20,160 nucleotides of DNA from an uncultured Eubacteriales bacterium (lineage in GTDB: Bacteria; Bacillota; Clostridia; Peptostreptococcales; Anaerovoracaceae), in the NCBI GenBank assembly GCA_900542245.1, contig UQMQ01000028.1:1-20160 (forward strand), read 5' to 3'. A program made the translations under genes and the position numbers. Below are positions 1 to 7,922 of this stretch, piece after piece. A model generated the notes under the pieces. That model had not been told where the DNA came from and did not search any database. It saw only the letters and a program-made list of their open reading frames with translations. Positions within the stretch are counted from its first letter, which is position 1, and each line of letters starts with the position of its first letter.

Positions 1-912
1 GAAACCGCTGTCTCTATGCGCCTAATTGGAGGACCTTTAGAATGGAGAAAGCCACTGAACGTAGGGTTAATGTTTTTTAATGAGCGTCCGGAGGATTTCT
101 TTCCGTATGCCCGTATTGAAGTGGTTGATAAGCCGGACCCAACCGGTATTGGCATGACAGAAAAGATTTTTACAGGGCCTCTCAATCGTCAGCTGCGGGA
201 TGCACTTAGCTATATTAAAAATTACATTATTAAGGAAAAGGTGATCAAGATTTCTAATCAGGCAGAAGCCGTACGCATTTTTAACTTGCCGTATGCGGCG
301 GTAGAGGAAAGCCTGTCCAATGCTGTTTATCACAAGTCCTACCAAATTGGAGAACCGATCACGGTTACGGTCACGCCGGAGCGTATGGAAATCACCAGCC
401 TGCCGGGGCCGGACCGGACGATCAGCAATGAGGATCTGATGAACCGCCGATTGATTTCAAGGCGTTATCGAAACAGGAGAATCGGGGATTTTTTGAAGGA
501 GCTGAAGCTGGTAGAGGGACGGAACACCGGAATTCCCACAATTCTCCATGCGATGGAAGCGAATGGATCAGAATTGCCATTGTTTGAAACAGATGAAGAT
601 AGGACTTACTTTACAGTGATTTTACCTGTTCATAAGCAATTTCTCGTGCCGGAAACTGTCGATCCAAAGAAAAAACAGCGTCGCAGCCTGCCGGAGCTGA
701 AAGAGCTTATCGTGATTACGCTAGCTGAAAGCGGAAACATTTCCACTTCGGGACTGGCGTCTAAGCTGGGATATACGAAAGTAACTTCCACCTTATCGAA
801 AGCGCTAAAAGAACTGATGACAGAAGGAATCATTCAGTATTCAGAGCCGGAGAAAGTGCGTTCAAGAAACCAAAAACTGCAGCTTGCAAAGGAACAAAGA
901 AAAAAGGAATGA
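1..912 (+). CDS. RecG-like ATP-binding putative regulator, 5' end outside window
   Basis: The frame is already open at base 1 (codons E-T-A-V-S precede the first ATG at 16), so the gene begins before the window and the N-terminal part, normally an AlbA_2-type Schlafen-like DNA-binding domain, is missing. The visible part matches the C-terminal half of 'ATP-binding / putative DNA binding' proteins, often annotated as RecG-like: a linker with FFNERPEDFFPYA, then FTGPLNRQLRDAL, then a HATPase_c_4-like region with the Asn-containing motif VEESLSNAVYHKSY and the glycine-containing segment VEGRNTGIPTI. The last 80 residues are basic and fit a winged-helix domain (ISTSGLASKLGYTKVTSTLSKALKEL). Such proteins are thought to be transcriptional regulators and are common in accessory loci; this role is inferred. 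It is not the helicase RecG, because no helicase motifs are visible. Family assignment is fairly sure; function is uncertain. Confidence 0.8.
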   Translation, partial: ETAVSMRLIGGPLEWRKPLNVGLMFFNERPEDFFPYARIEVVDKPDPTGIGMTEKIFTGPLNRQLRDALSYIKNYIIKEKVIKISNQAEAVRIFNLPYAAVEESLSNAVYHKSYQIGEPITVTVTPERMEITSLPGPDRTISNEDLMNRRLISRRYRNRRIGDFLKELKLVEGRNTGIPTILHAMEANGSELPLFETDEDRTYFTVILPVHKQFLVPETVDPKKKQRRSLPELKELIVITLAESGNISTSGLASKLGYTKVTSTLSKALKELMTEGIIQYSEPEKVRSRNQKLQLAKEQRKKE

Positions 913-1095
913 CAAGGGACTTCCATATGATCGCGTTTCAGAACCAGTTAGAACCATGCAGGAAATTTCTCATTAGGGTGGCGCGTCAGGCGATTTTCTG
1001 ATAAAATAAGGGAGTCCGGTCCGCCGATCCACGTTTCGGCGGCAGAGAATTTTGAAACAGAAATTTCAGAAGCAGAAAAGGAAGTACAGATTAAG

Positions 1096-2217
1096 ATGAT
1101 AGAACCGAACAGAGTAAGGGAAGCAGCAGAGAAACAAGAGGAAGAAAACTGGATGTTCCGTACTTTTTTAAAGATGTGTGCGGACGAAAAAGAACTGGAC
1201 AAGCAGTTCAAACGGCTGCATGAAGAGATTTTTCCCCAGTATGACTGCAGCAAATGCCGAAACTGCTGCAGGGAATATACCATTGAAATTCCGAAGAAGG
1301 ATTTAGAGAAGATCGCAAAAAAACTTGAGATGTCAAAGTCTCTTGTAATCAGCACATTTTTGAAAAAGGAACCCAAAAACGAAAACTATCTGACACAGGG
1401 GGATTCTTGCGCTTTTTTAAATCAGGAGGGAGCTTGCATTCTGGGTCATTGTAAACCGGAGGCATGCAGGGATTATCCTTTTACAAATCAGCCGGGAAGA
1501 ATGGGCAGTCTGATGGATATCGTACAAAATACCGCAATTTGTCCGATTGTATTTGAAATTTACGAAAGACTGAAACTGGAATACGGCTTTTCAGGTACCG
1601 GCGAAATGAGCGAGCGCGGCAAACGCAGCATTTTGAAAAGTGCAAAGGAATTTGTGAACTTTTATGAACTCGAGCCATTGTCGGCAGCCGGCTTGGAGTA
1701 TACGCAATATATTTTTCCGGAAATAAACGAGAAACTTGACGAGGCTACGATGGAGCTTTTCGCAGCAACGGAAGAGGAAAAGACAGTCGAAAAGATGATC
1801 TCGGAGGCAAAAAACACGGATGAGTTTTTCAAGCTGATGCGCAAACCAATGAAGATACAGAATCGGCAAAAATTCAGAAAGAAACTGCTTGAGAATGAAG
1901 AGAACTTGATTGATTTTATCAAAGAAAAAGCATTACGGAACGCGCAGGATATTTTCATCGAGAATGCGCTCTATTTTTTCCTGCATGCGAAAACCGACTG
2001 CTGCGACTGGATTTTGACGGAGTATAAAAATGTGCGCAGCGCTTACATGCAGTCTATGCTATGCCTTGCCCTCGGCGTGCGCGGGGATATCGCGGTGGTT
2101 CCGTTTTTACAGAAAGAAGCGATGCGGTTTATGACTGAAGATTTTAATGAGGACGGATTTTTGGAGCAGGGACCTTTATATGGGCTGCATGAATTAGTGC
2201 TTCGTTTGGAAAAGTAA
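1096..2217 (+). CDS. YkgJ-family cysteine-cluster protein
   Basis: This encodes 373 residues with the hallmark CxxCxxCC cluster (C51, C54, C57, C58) of the YkgJ family, thought to bind zinc or an Fe-S cluster. More cysteines follow in DSCAFLNQEGACILGHC and KPEACRDYPF, completing the usual pattern. The N-terminal 45 residues are charged and probably helical; the C-terminal half (about 200-373) is helical and has no motif I recognise. The biochemical function of the family is not established. ATG 1096 is the first Met in frame, with a purine-rich AAAGGAAG about 11 bases upstream. The same frame is open back to 952 and that stretch reads like protein, so the true start could lie further upstream or the 5' end may be damaged. 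The neighbouring flavoprotein follows after 84 bp; a shared redox role is only a guess. Confidence 0.8.
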   Translation: MIEPNRVREAAEKQEEENWMFRTFLKMCADEKELDKQFKRLHEEIFPQYDCSKCRNCCREYTIEIPKKDLEKIAKKLEMSKSLVISTFLKKEPKNENYLTQGDSCAFLNQEGACILGHCKPEACRDYPFTNQPGRMGSLMDIVQNTAICPIVFEIYERLKLEYGFSGTGEMSERGKRSILKSAKEFVNFYELEPLSAAGLEYTQYIFPEINEKLDEATMELFAATEEEKTVEKMISEAKNTDEFFKLMRKPMKIQNRQKFRKKLLENEENLIDFIKEKALRNAQDIFIENALYFFLHAKTDCCDWILTEYKNVRSAYMQSMLCLALGVRGDIAVVPFLQKEAMRFMTEDFNEDGFLEQGPLYGLHELVLRLEK

Positions 2218-2301
2218 CGGCAGCGCTTCGCTGCATAAAGCAAAGAAAGAAATCGCGAAGAAGGGTGGAATATAATAAAAAGATCGGGCTGAGAGGTGAA
2301 T

Positions 2302-3357
2302 ATGAAGCAAAAGACAGAGTTTGAGGTTATCATCGTCGGGGCAGGCCCATCTGGGCTGGCGGCGGCATTGACGCTGCTTGCGGAAGGTATTTCAGACATT
2401 ATCGTAATGGAGCGATTCGCATTTCCGCGCTACAAGTGCTGCGCCGGATATATTACCGGAAAGACGAAAGCGGTCTATGAGACTTTCGGATTAAATATTG
2501 AAGAGGCACATTACAGTCTGATAAAGGAGTTTAACATTTTTTACAGGCTGAAAAAAAGACAGACGATTGCCAATCAATTTTTATACACAAATCGCATGAT
2601 TGATCGGGTAGAACTGGACAACGCCTTTGCAGAGCTTGCAAAATCAAAGGGCATCCGAATAAAAGAGAATACGACTATCTCGGAGCATGATGCAGACAAA
2701 AAAGAACTGAAACTTTCCAACGGTGAAAGGCTTACATATCAAAAGATTATTTTTGCAGATGGAACGAGCGGATTCGGAAGCCGTCTGCAGCCAGATCGCA
2801 AAAAGAATATTGCCATGCAGCTTGTTTTCCCACACGTTGCGCCCGAAGAGATTCAGATTCATTTCGGTATGACAAAGCGCGGGTACGGGTGGGTCAGCTC
2901 TTATGGTGGTTTTACCAATGTCGGACTGACGGATGTTTTTGACAAATCAGTAAACTATCATGAGGTTTTTGCGGATTTCATGAAGAAACTCGGATTGCAG
3001 GCGGATATGAGCAGGCTGCGCGGAGCTTTCACGCCGATGGAAATCGGCGAAGGGAAAGTCGGTGAAGATGTTTACTTCGTCGGTGATGCGGTCGGCGCCT
3101 GTGACCCCATGACGTTATCGGGTCTTCGATATAGTCTTGACAGCGGGAGACTTTGCGCAGAGGCGATTGCGAGAAAAGATGACTGCCTGTATTTTGTATG
3201 TATTCGCAAAATGAAGAAAAAATTTGCACTGATGCGTGCCTTGCAAAAGATTTTTTATCTGAAATTCTGTCAGGTTTGTGTATTCGACATCGGCTGCAGG
3301 TGCTGCCACCGCATGATTGCGTATGTATTTAATCAATTTTTTGTGAACAAGAAATAA
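2302..3357 (+). CDS. FAD-dependent oxidoreductase, geranylgeranyl reductase family
   Basis: About 351 residues. The N terminus is a Rossmann dinucleotide-binding motif, VIIVGAGPSGLAAALTL (GxGxxG at 13-18). It is followed by the family segment RYKCCAGYITGKT, corresponding to the PR(Y/F)KxCGG region of GGR-like flavoproteins. A second FAD contact, VYFVGDAVGACDPMTLSG, lies near residue 260. Members reduce isoprenoid double bonds or act as general flavin monooxygenase-like enzymes; the substrate cannot be told here. The C terminus is Cys-rich (FCQVCVFDIGCRCC), which may bind a metal or be incidental. I prefer ATG 2302, with AGAGGTGA just upstream, over the in-frame GTG at 2296, which is part of that ribosome binding site. 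A TATAAT at 2271-2276 could be a -10 box, but no good -35 was seen. Confidence 0.8.
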   Translation: MKQKTEFEVIIVGAGPSGLAAALTLLAEGISDIIVMERFAFPRYKCCAGYITGKTKAVYETFGLNIEEAHYSLIKEFNIFYRLKKRQTIANQFLYTNRMIDRVELDNAFAELAKSKGIRIKENTTISEHDADKKELKLSNGERLTYQKIIFADGTSGFGSRLQPDRKKNIAMQLVFPHVAPEEIQIHFGMTKRGYGWVSSYGGFTNVGLTDVFDKSVNYHEVFADFMKKLGLQADMSRLRGAFTPMEIGEGKVGEDVYFVGDAVGACDPMTLSGLRYSLDSGRLCAEAIARKDDCLYFVCIRKMKKKFALMRALQKIFYLKFCQVCVFDIGCRCCHRMIAYVFNQFFVNKK

Positions 3358-3361
3358 AATT

Positions 3362-3425
3362 ACATTTTTATGTCCTTAAAAGTGCGGACGAACACATTTT
3401 TATGTCCTTAAAAATGCTGACGGCT
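3362..3425 (+). repeat. Two tandem copies of a 32-bp unit
   Basis: The unit at 3362-3393 is repeated at 3394-3425. The first 20 bases (ACATTTTTATGTCCTTAAAA) are identical, and the next nine differ at two positions (GTGCGGACG versus ATGCTGACG). The second copy carries the probable -35 box (CTGACG) of the promoter upstream of prfB; the first copy carries CGGACG at the equivalent place. Each unit is A+T-rich with a short T run. No protein seems to be encoded. Confidence 0.85.
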
Positions 3426-3445
3426 GTTTTAAAAACGGCTATACT
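3417..3445 (+). promoter_or_regulatory. Probable sigma-A promoter upstream of prfB
   Basis: CTGACG (3417-3422) and TATACT (3440-3445) are separated by 17 bases, close to the TTGACA-17-TATAAT consensus. Transcription would start near 3452 and leave a leader of about 190 nt before the prfB ATG. Confidence 0.55.
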
Positions 3446-3467
3446 AAGCGTATGGAGGGACAAAAGC

Positions 3468-3570
3468 GCGCATAACGCAATCTGCGATTTCTATGCGCAC
3501 ATGGCGCGCAACCGTAAGCGCCGCCTCACAAGGTGCTTTCGTCGCTATTTCGGAAACATCGCACAGCGAT
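3468..3570 (+). promoter_or_regulatory. Structured RNA leader of prfB (three hairpins)
   Basis: Three hairpins lie in a row between the promoter and prfB. The first, 3468-3498, pairs GCGCATA with TATGCGC and contains an inner CGCA-ATC-TGCG stem. The second, 3516-3538, pairs AAGCGCC with GGTGCTT (one G-U). The third, 3558-3570, is ATCGC-ACA-GCGAT and is followed by ATATTTTC, so it could act as a weak terminator. I do not recognise a known riboswitch or T-box. The 60-residue ORF that crosses this stretch does not resemble a protein. Confidence 0.4.
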
Positions 3571-3644
3571 ATTTTCATGCATGATTAATAAGAAAGCTGC
3601 AAACGCGGCTAGCAAATACAGAATTTAAGAAAAGGAGTGAGACG

Positions 3645-4776
3645 ATGATACAACTGGACAGTATCAGGGGGATGCTTCCGTCGCTTGCGGAAACGCTCAA
3701 AGAAGTCGGTGACTCTCTTTGACCTCGCAAGACTGAGAGAAGAATTAGAACGAGCGAACCGGGAGATCGAACAACCGGACTTTTGGAACAATCCGGAGTA
3801 TGCCCAAAAGGTCATGAAAGAAAAAAGAAGCATGGAGGCGACGGTCGAGAACTACGAAAGTCTCGAAAAATCGCTCAGCGATATCGGCGAGATGATCGAG
3901 CTGACCGAGATGGAGGAGGCGAGCGGCGCTTCGTCGGAAGAGCTTGCCGAAATGGCCGCGGGCATCGAAGCAGACTATGCGGATTTTGAGAAAAAGCTGG
4001 AAGACCTGAGGCTCAAGACCTTGCTGACCGGCAAGTATGACCACTGCGGCGCGATTTTGTCCGTTCACGCGGGCGCCGGTGGCGTCGATGCGATGGACTG
4101 GGCATCCATGCTGCTCAGAATGTACACACGCTGGTGCGAAAAGAAGGGCTACAGCGTGAAGATGCTCGACCTGCAGGACGATACCGAGGCCGGCATCAAG
4201 AGCGCGACCCTTTTGGTTGAAGGCGAGAACGCCTACGGCTATCTGAAGAATGAAAAAGGCGTGCATCGTCTGGTGCGGATTTCTCCATTCAATGCGGCGG
4301 GAAAACGTCAGACTTCGTTCGCGTTGATTGAAGTCGTGCCGGAGCTGGATGAGGATATTACTGTGGAAATCAATCCGGAGGATCTGCGGATCGACACCTA
4401 CCGCAGCAGCGGCGCGGGCGGTCAGCACGTCAACAAGACGGACTCAGCGATCCGTATCACACATCTGCCGACCAATATCGTCGTCACTTGCCAAAATGAA
4501 CGCAGCCAGCACCAGAACAAGGAAATGGCGATGAAGATTTTGACGGCGCGTCTGACTGAGCTTGCGGAGCAGGAGCACAAGGAGAACCTCGCCGAGCTCA
4601 AGGGCGACTATATGATGAACGCCTGGGGTTCACAGATCCGTTCCTATGTCCTGCAGCCGTACACGATGGTCAAGGATAACCGGACCGGCGCGGAAACCGC
4701 GAACGTCAATGCCGTTCTGGACGGCGATCTTGACTATTTCATCAATGCCAAGCTCAAACAGCGTGAAGAAGCGTAG
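3645..4776 (+). CDS. prfB: Peptide chain release factor 2, programmed +1 frameshift
   Basis: RF2 recognises UGA and UAA stop codons and triggers peptide release on the ribosome. Translation starts at ATG 3645 (AAAGGAGTGA upstream), reads 25 codons to CTT at 3717, meets an in-frame TGA at 3720-3722, and continues in the +1 frame from GAC at 3721 to TAG at 4774-4776, giving about 376 residues. The CTT-TGA-C slip site is the autoregulatory element of bacterial prfB: low RF2 favours the shift. The peptide-release motif GGQ is at residues 258-260 (SSGAGGQHVNKTD) and the stop-recognition tripeptide SPF at 213-215, which marks RF2 rather than RF1. Length and spacing fit the family. The reading frame downstream is intact. 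The usual upstream neighbour secA is not present here. Confidence in identity is very high. Confidence 0.97.
3708..3723 (+). promoter_or_regulatory. prfB: prfB recoding site (+1 frameshift)
   Basis: The sequence GGTGACTCTCTTTGAC contains the slippery CTT, the in-frame TGA and the following C. The stimulatory element is GGTGA rather than the usual AGGGGG-like stretch, though it still matches the 3' part of an AGGAGGTGA Shine-Dalgarno sequence. Confidence 0.9.
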
Positions 4777-4984
4777 CGGATACAGAGGGTGCTGTAATAC
4801 GAGAGCCTGCGGACATCTGCAGCTGCCGAAGGCGATCGACTTGTAGTAACCGTCCAGAAAGAGTTCGCGGGAGCAGGCATAGGCCATTGCGGTCGCGTTC
4901 CAGCCGTGCGTGCGGCTGCGCGCGAGCAATCCGCAAGAAAAACACAAGTACAAACACAAACACAAACAGAAAAGGAAACCATAT
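4777..4984. other. Gap between prfB and tex, unassigned
   Basis: These 208 bp hold no intrinsic terminator and no recognisable gene. The left part is GC-rich and open in one frame on each strand; the minus-strand reading contains stretches such as AYACSRELFLDGYYKSIAF that look protein-like, so it may be a decayed gene fragment. I could not assign it. The right part is a CA-rich hexamer repeat followed by the tex ribosome binding site. Confidence 0.4.
4944..4967 (+). repeat. CA-rich hexanucleotide tandem repeat
   Basis: ACAAGT is followed by three perfect copies of ACAAAC, ending a few bases before the tex ribosome binding site (AAAAGGAAA). The stretch should be unstructured in mRNA. Confidence 0.75.
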
Positions 4985-7165
4985 ATGGACATTATCGCAA
5001 AACTGGCGGCAGAATTTCACATTCGCACCGCGCAGGTGGAACAAACCGTAGCACTCATCGATGAAGGAAATACCATTCCGTTCATCGCCAGATACCGCAA
5101 GGAGGTCACCGGCGGACTCAGCGACGTGGTGCTGCGTGATCTGGACGAACGCCTCAAATATCTGCGAAATCTCGAGGAACGCAAGGAAGAAGTGCTGCGC
5201 CTAATTGAAGAACAGGGCAAGCTGACGGAGGAACTCAAAGCGGAAATCGAAAAGGCAGAGGTGCTACAGCGCGTCGAGGATTTATACAAACCGTTCAAGC
5301 AAAAGAAGGCGACACGTGCCTCCAAGGCTAAGGAAAAGGGACTGGAACCACTGGCTATGATTCTTTACGCGCAGCAGCTGACCGATGGCACGCCGGAGGA
5401 CGCGGCCGCGCCGTTTGTAGATCCGGAGAAAGAAGTCCATACACCGCAGGAAGCGCTGGCGGGCGCTTGTGATATCATCGCGGAAATGATCGCTGACGAT
5501 CCGGAGATCACGAAGGATGTCAGAGCCAAAACGCTTGCAATCGCGACCCTTGTCACCGAGGCGGTCGATCCGGAGGAAAAGACCGTCTACGAGATGTATT
5601 ATGACCGCGCGGAGGCTTTGGCGAAGATTCCGAACCATCGCGTGCTGGCGATCAACCGCGGCGAAAAAGAGAAAAAGCTGAAGGTCAAGCTTTCCTTAGA
5701 GACCGAGAAGATCCACGAATTGATCGCGGCATCCGTCATCCGAAACGAAAAAAGCATCTTTTACGAGATGCTGCAAGGCACCATTGCCGATGCCTACAAA
5801 CGGCTGATGGCACCGTCCATCGAGCGCGAGATGCGCAATCTGCTGACGGAACGCGCAGAGGCGGAGGCAGTCAAGATTTTCGCGAAGAATACGGAGAGCC
5901 TGCTGATGACGCCGCCGGTGCGGGGCAAGAAAGTCATCGCGATCGACCCGGGCTATCGGACCGGCTGCAAGGTGGCGGTGCTCGACGAAACAGGCAAGCT
6001 CAAGGCATACACGACGGTTTATCCGACCGAGCCGAAGAAGGATGTCGCGGGTACCGAGGCGACACTCAAAAAGATTGTCGAAAAGTTCCATACGGACATC
6101 ATCGTGGTCGGCAACGGAACAGCCTCGCGCGAGACCGAAGAGGTGGTCGCAAACTTCATTAAAAAGAACGGTTACGATATCCAATATACGATCGTCAACG
6201 AAGCGGGCGCGTCGGTCTACTCTGCCTCCAAACTGGCGACAGAGGAATATCCGGATCTGGATGTGACGACTCGCGGCGCGATGTCGCTGGGACGACGGCT
6301 GCAGGACCCGCTGGCGGAGCTGGTCAAGATCGACCCGAAGAGCATCGGTGTCGGGCAGTATCAGCATGACATTAACCAAAAGCTGCTGGAGGGTGCACTG
6401 ACGAATGTGGTCGAGGACTGCGTGAACCGCGTCGGCGTGGATCTGAATACGGCATCGCCGTCACTGCTTTCGTATATCGCGGGCGTGAACATGGGCATTG
6501 CCAAGAATATCGTCAAATACAGAGAAGAAAACGGCAAATTCACCGACCGTAAGCAGCTGATGCAGGTGCCGAAGCTCGGAGAAAAGGCTTTCAACCAGTG
6601 CGCCGGTTTCCTGCGCATCACAGGCGGCAAGAATCCGCTGGACGCGACTTCGGTACACCCGGAATCCTACGGCGCGGCGCAGGCCATGATGGAAAAGCTC
6701 GGCGTGGAGGCTGACGCGATCCAGCACGGCGGCGATAAGGATATGGAAAAAAAGATCAAAAAGGCTTATCCGGCGAAGTCGCTGACACAGAGCATTGCCG
6801 CTATGGCAGGCGATCTGGGCGTCGGTGCGCTGACGCTGACCGACATCATTGAGGAAATGAAAAAACCGGCGCGCGACCCGCGTGAGGACGCGCCGCCAGT
6901 CGTGTTCCGCGGCGATGTCAAGCAGTTTGAGGATCTGAAAATTGACATGGAGATGACCGGAACGGTCAGAAACGTCGTGGACTTCGGCGCGTTTGTCGAT
7001 ATCGGTGTCAAAAACGATGGTCTGGTGCATATATCGCAATTAAGCGATAAGTTTATCAAACACCCGATGGACGTGGTTTCAGTCGGCGATACGGTCAAGG
7101 TCAAGATCATTTCCATTGACTACGACAAGCACCGCGTCGGCCTGACGATGAAAGGATTGAATTAA
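4985..7165 (+). CDS. tex: Tex-family S1 RNA-binding protein
   Basis: Tex is a cytoplasmic nucleic-acid-binding protein related to eukaryotic Spt6 and linked to transcription and stress tolerance. The 726-residue product shows the family architecture: helical Tex N-terminal region (IDEGNTIPFIARYRKEVTGGL at about 25-45), YqgF/RNase H-like domain (KVIAIDPGYRTGCKVAVLD, from about 317), helix-hairpin-helix repeats (DLNTASPSLLSYIAGV to KLGEKAFNQCAGFLRI, about 484-545), and a C-terminal S1 domain (GTVRNVVDFGAFVDIGVKNDGLVH, about 655-725). I chose ATG 4985 because it has a purine-rich site (AAAAGGAAA) 7-8 bases upstream and matches the usual N terminus. An upstream in-frame start near 4910 would add a low-complexity Lys/His stretch and is less likely. 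The HAD gene follows 3 bp after the stop, so the two are probably co-transcribed. Confidence 0.95.
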   Translation: MDIIAKLAAEFHIRTAQVEQTVALIDEGNTIPFIARYRKEVTGGLSDVVLRDLDERLKYLRNLEERKEEVLRLIEEQGKLTEELKAEIEKAEVLQRVEDLYKPFKQKKATRASKAKEKGLEPLAMILYAQQLTDGTPEDAAAPFVDPEKEVHTPQEALAGACDIIAEMIADDPEITKDVRAKTLAIATLVTEAVDPEEKTVYEMYYDRAEALAKIPNHRVLAINRGEKEKKLKVKLSLETEKIHELIAASVIRNEKSIFYEMLQGTIADAYKRLMAPSIEREMRNLLTERAEAEAVKIFAKNTESLLMTPPVRGKKVIAIDPGYRTGCKVAVLDETGKLKAYTTVYPTEPKKDVAGTEATLKKIVEKFHTDIIVVGNGTASRETEEVVANFIKKNGYDIQYTIVNEAGASVYSASKLATEEYPDLDVTTRGAMSLGRRLQDPLAELVKIDPKSIGVGQYQHDINQKLLEGALTNVVEDCVNRVGVDLNTASPSLLSYIAGVNMGIAKNIVKYREENGKFTDRKQLMQVPKLGEKAFNQCAGFLRITGGKNPLDATSVHPESYGAAQAMMEKLGVEADAIQHGGDKDMEKKIKKAYPAKSLTQSIAAMAGDLGVGALTLTDIIEEMKKPARDPREDAPPVVFRGDVKQFEDLKIDMEMTGTVRNVVDFGAFVDIGVKNDGLVHISQLSDKFIKHPMDVVSVGDTVKVKIISIDYDKHRVGLTMKGLN

Positions 7166-7168
7166 CGC

Positions 7169-7834
7169 ATGAGCAAGATTACAACGATTTTATTCGATTT
7201 TGACGGGACGCTGGTCAACACGAACGATGTCATCATTGCGTCGTGGCAGCATACTTACCGTCACTATACGGGCAAGGAAGAAAGCCTCGAGAAGATCACG
7301 GCATGCTTCGGCGAGCCACTGCTTCTGACGATGGCAAGAGAGTTTCCGGCGGTCGATCCGGAGGAATCCGCCGGAGTCTACCGCACGTTCCAGCAGGAAA
7401 ATGCAGACGAGCTGGTGACGATTTTCCCGGGTATTCTGGATATGCTGCGGGATTTGAAAAACGCAGGCTACCGGCTGGCGATCGTGACCTCCAGGACCAG
7501 AGAGTCGGCACAGCGCTATATGGACATGTTCGGCATTGCATCGTACTTTGACGATATGGTGTCCTGTGAGGATACAAACGTACATAAGCCGAATCCGGAG
7601 CCGATCTTGTTGTGCATGCAGAAGCTGGGCGTCTCACGTGAGGACTGTATCATGATCGGGGACAGTCCATTTGATATCAAGTGCGCGAATAATGCAGGTG
7701 TTTTGAGCGTATTGGTGGCGTGGAGGATCACCGGCAGCGGTGCGCCGGAGGTCGCGGACGCAAAATGGGATTACGAGATCGCGGCGCCTGCGGATCTGCC
7801 CGCGCTGCTGGACGAGATCAACGCGGCGCAGTAA
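7169..7834 (+). CDS. HAD-family phosphatase, PpaX-like
   Basis: This is a 221-residue haloacid-dehalogenase hydrolase. Motif I is FDFDGTLVNT with the nucleophile D10 and acid/base D12. Motif II is in AIVTSRTRES, motif III is the Lys of VHKPNPEP, and motif IV is MIGDSPFDIKCANNAG. The helical cap domain between residues 18 and 80 and the opening (ILFDFDGTLVNTNDVIIASWQHTYRHY) resemble pyrophosphatase PpaX and phosphoglycolate phosphatases. PpaX hydrolyses pyrophosphate formed by HPr kinase/phosphorylase, but the substrate here cannot be decided from motifs alone. It starts 3 bp after the tex stop with AAAGGA upstream, so translation is likely coupled to tex. Confidence 0.85.
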   Translation: MSKITTILFDFDGTLVNTNDVIIASWQHTYRHYTGKEESLEKITACFGEPLLLTMAREFPAVDPEESAGVYRTFQQENADELVTIFPGILDMLRDLKNAGYRLAIVTSRTRESAQRYMDMFGIASYFDDMVSCEDTNVHKPNPEPILLCMQKLGVSREDCIMIGDSPFDIKCANNAGVLSVLVAWRITGSGAPEVADAKWDYEIAAPADLPALLDEINAAQ

Positions 7835-7922
7835 AACTGCGGCAGACGTGACGTGCGGCGGGCAGATTTTTGGCTGCACGGTGCGCGACGTTTGTGTGCA
7901 GAGAGGATGAAGAGGAAACGCG

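Noticed and set aside
2220..2234. Hairpin GCAGCG-CTT-CGCTGC after the YkgJ gene as terminator
   Set aside because: It has no T-tract downstream and is short, so it cannot be called a terminator.
3475..3487. CGCAATCTGCGA shared between the prfB leader and the 20077 terminator loop
   Set aside because: A 12-base match between two sites in 20 kb is expected by chance, and the contexts differ.
3402..3584. 60-residue ORF in the prfB leader
   Set aside because: It starts inside the tandem repeat, has no ribosome binding site, and its Arg-rich reading comes from GC-rich hairpins.
5696..6379. Long minus-strand ORFs within tex, prfB and addB
   Set aside because: They are shadows of well-identified genes, have His/Arg-rich unlikely proteins and no start signals.
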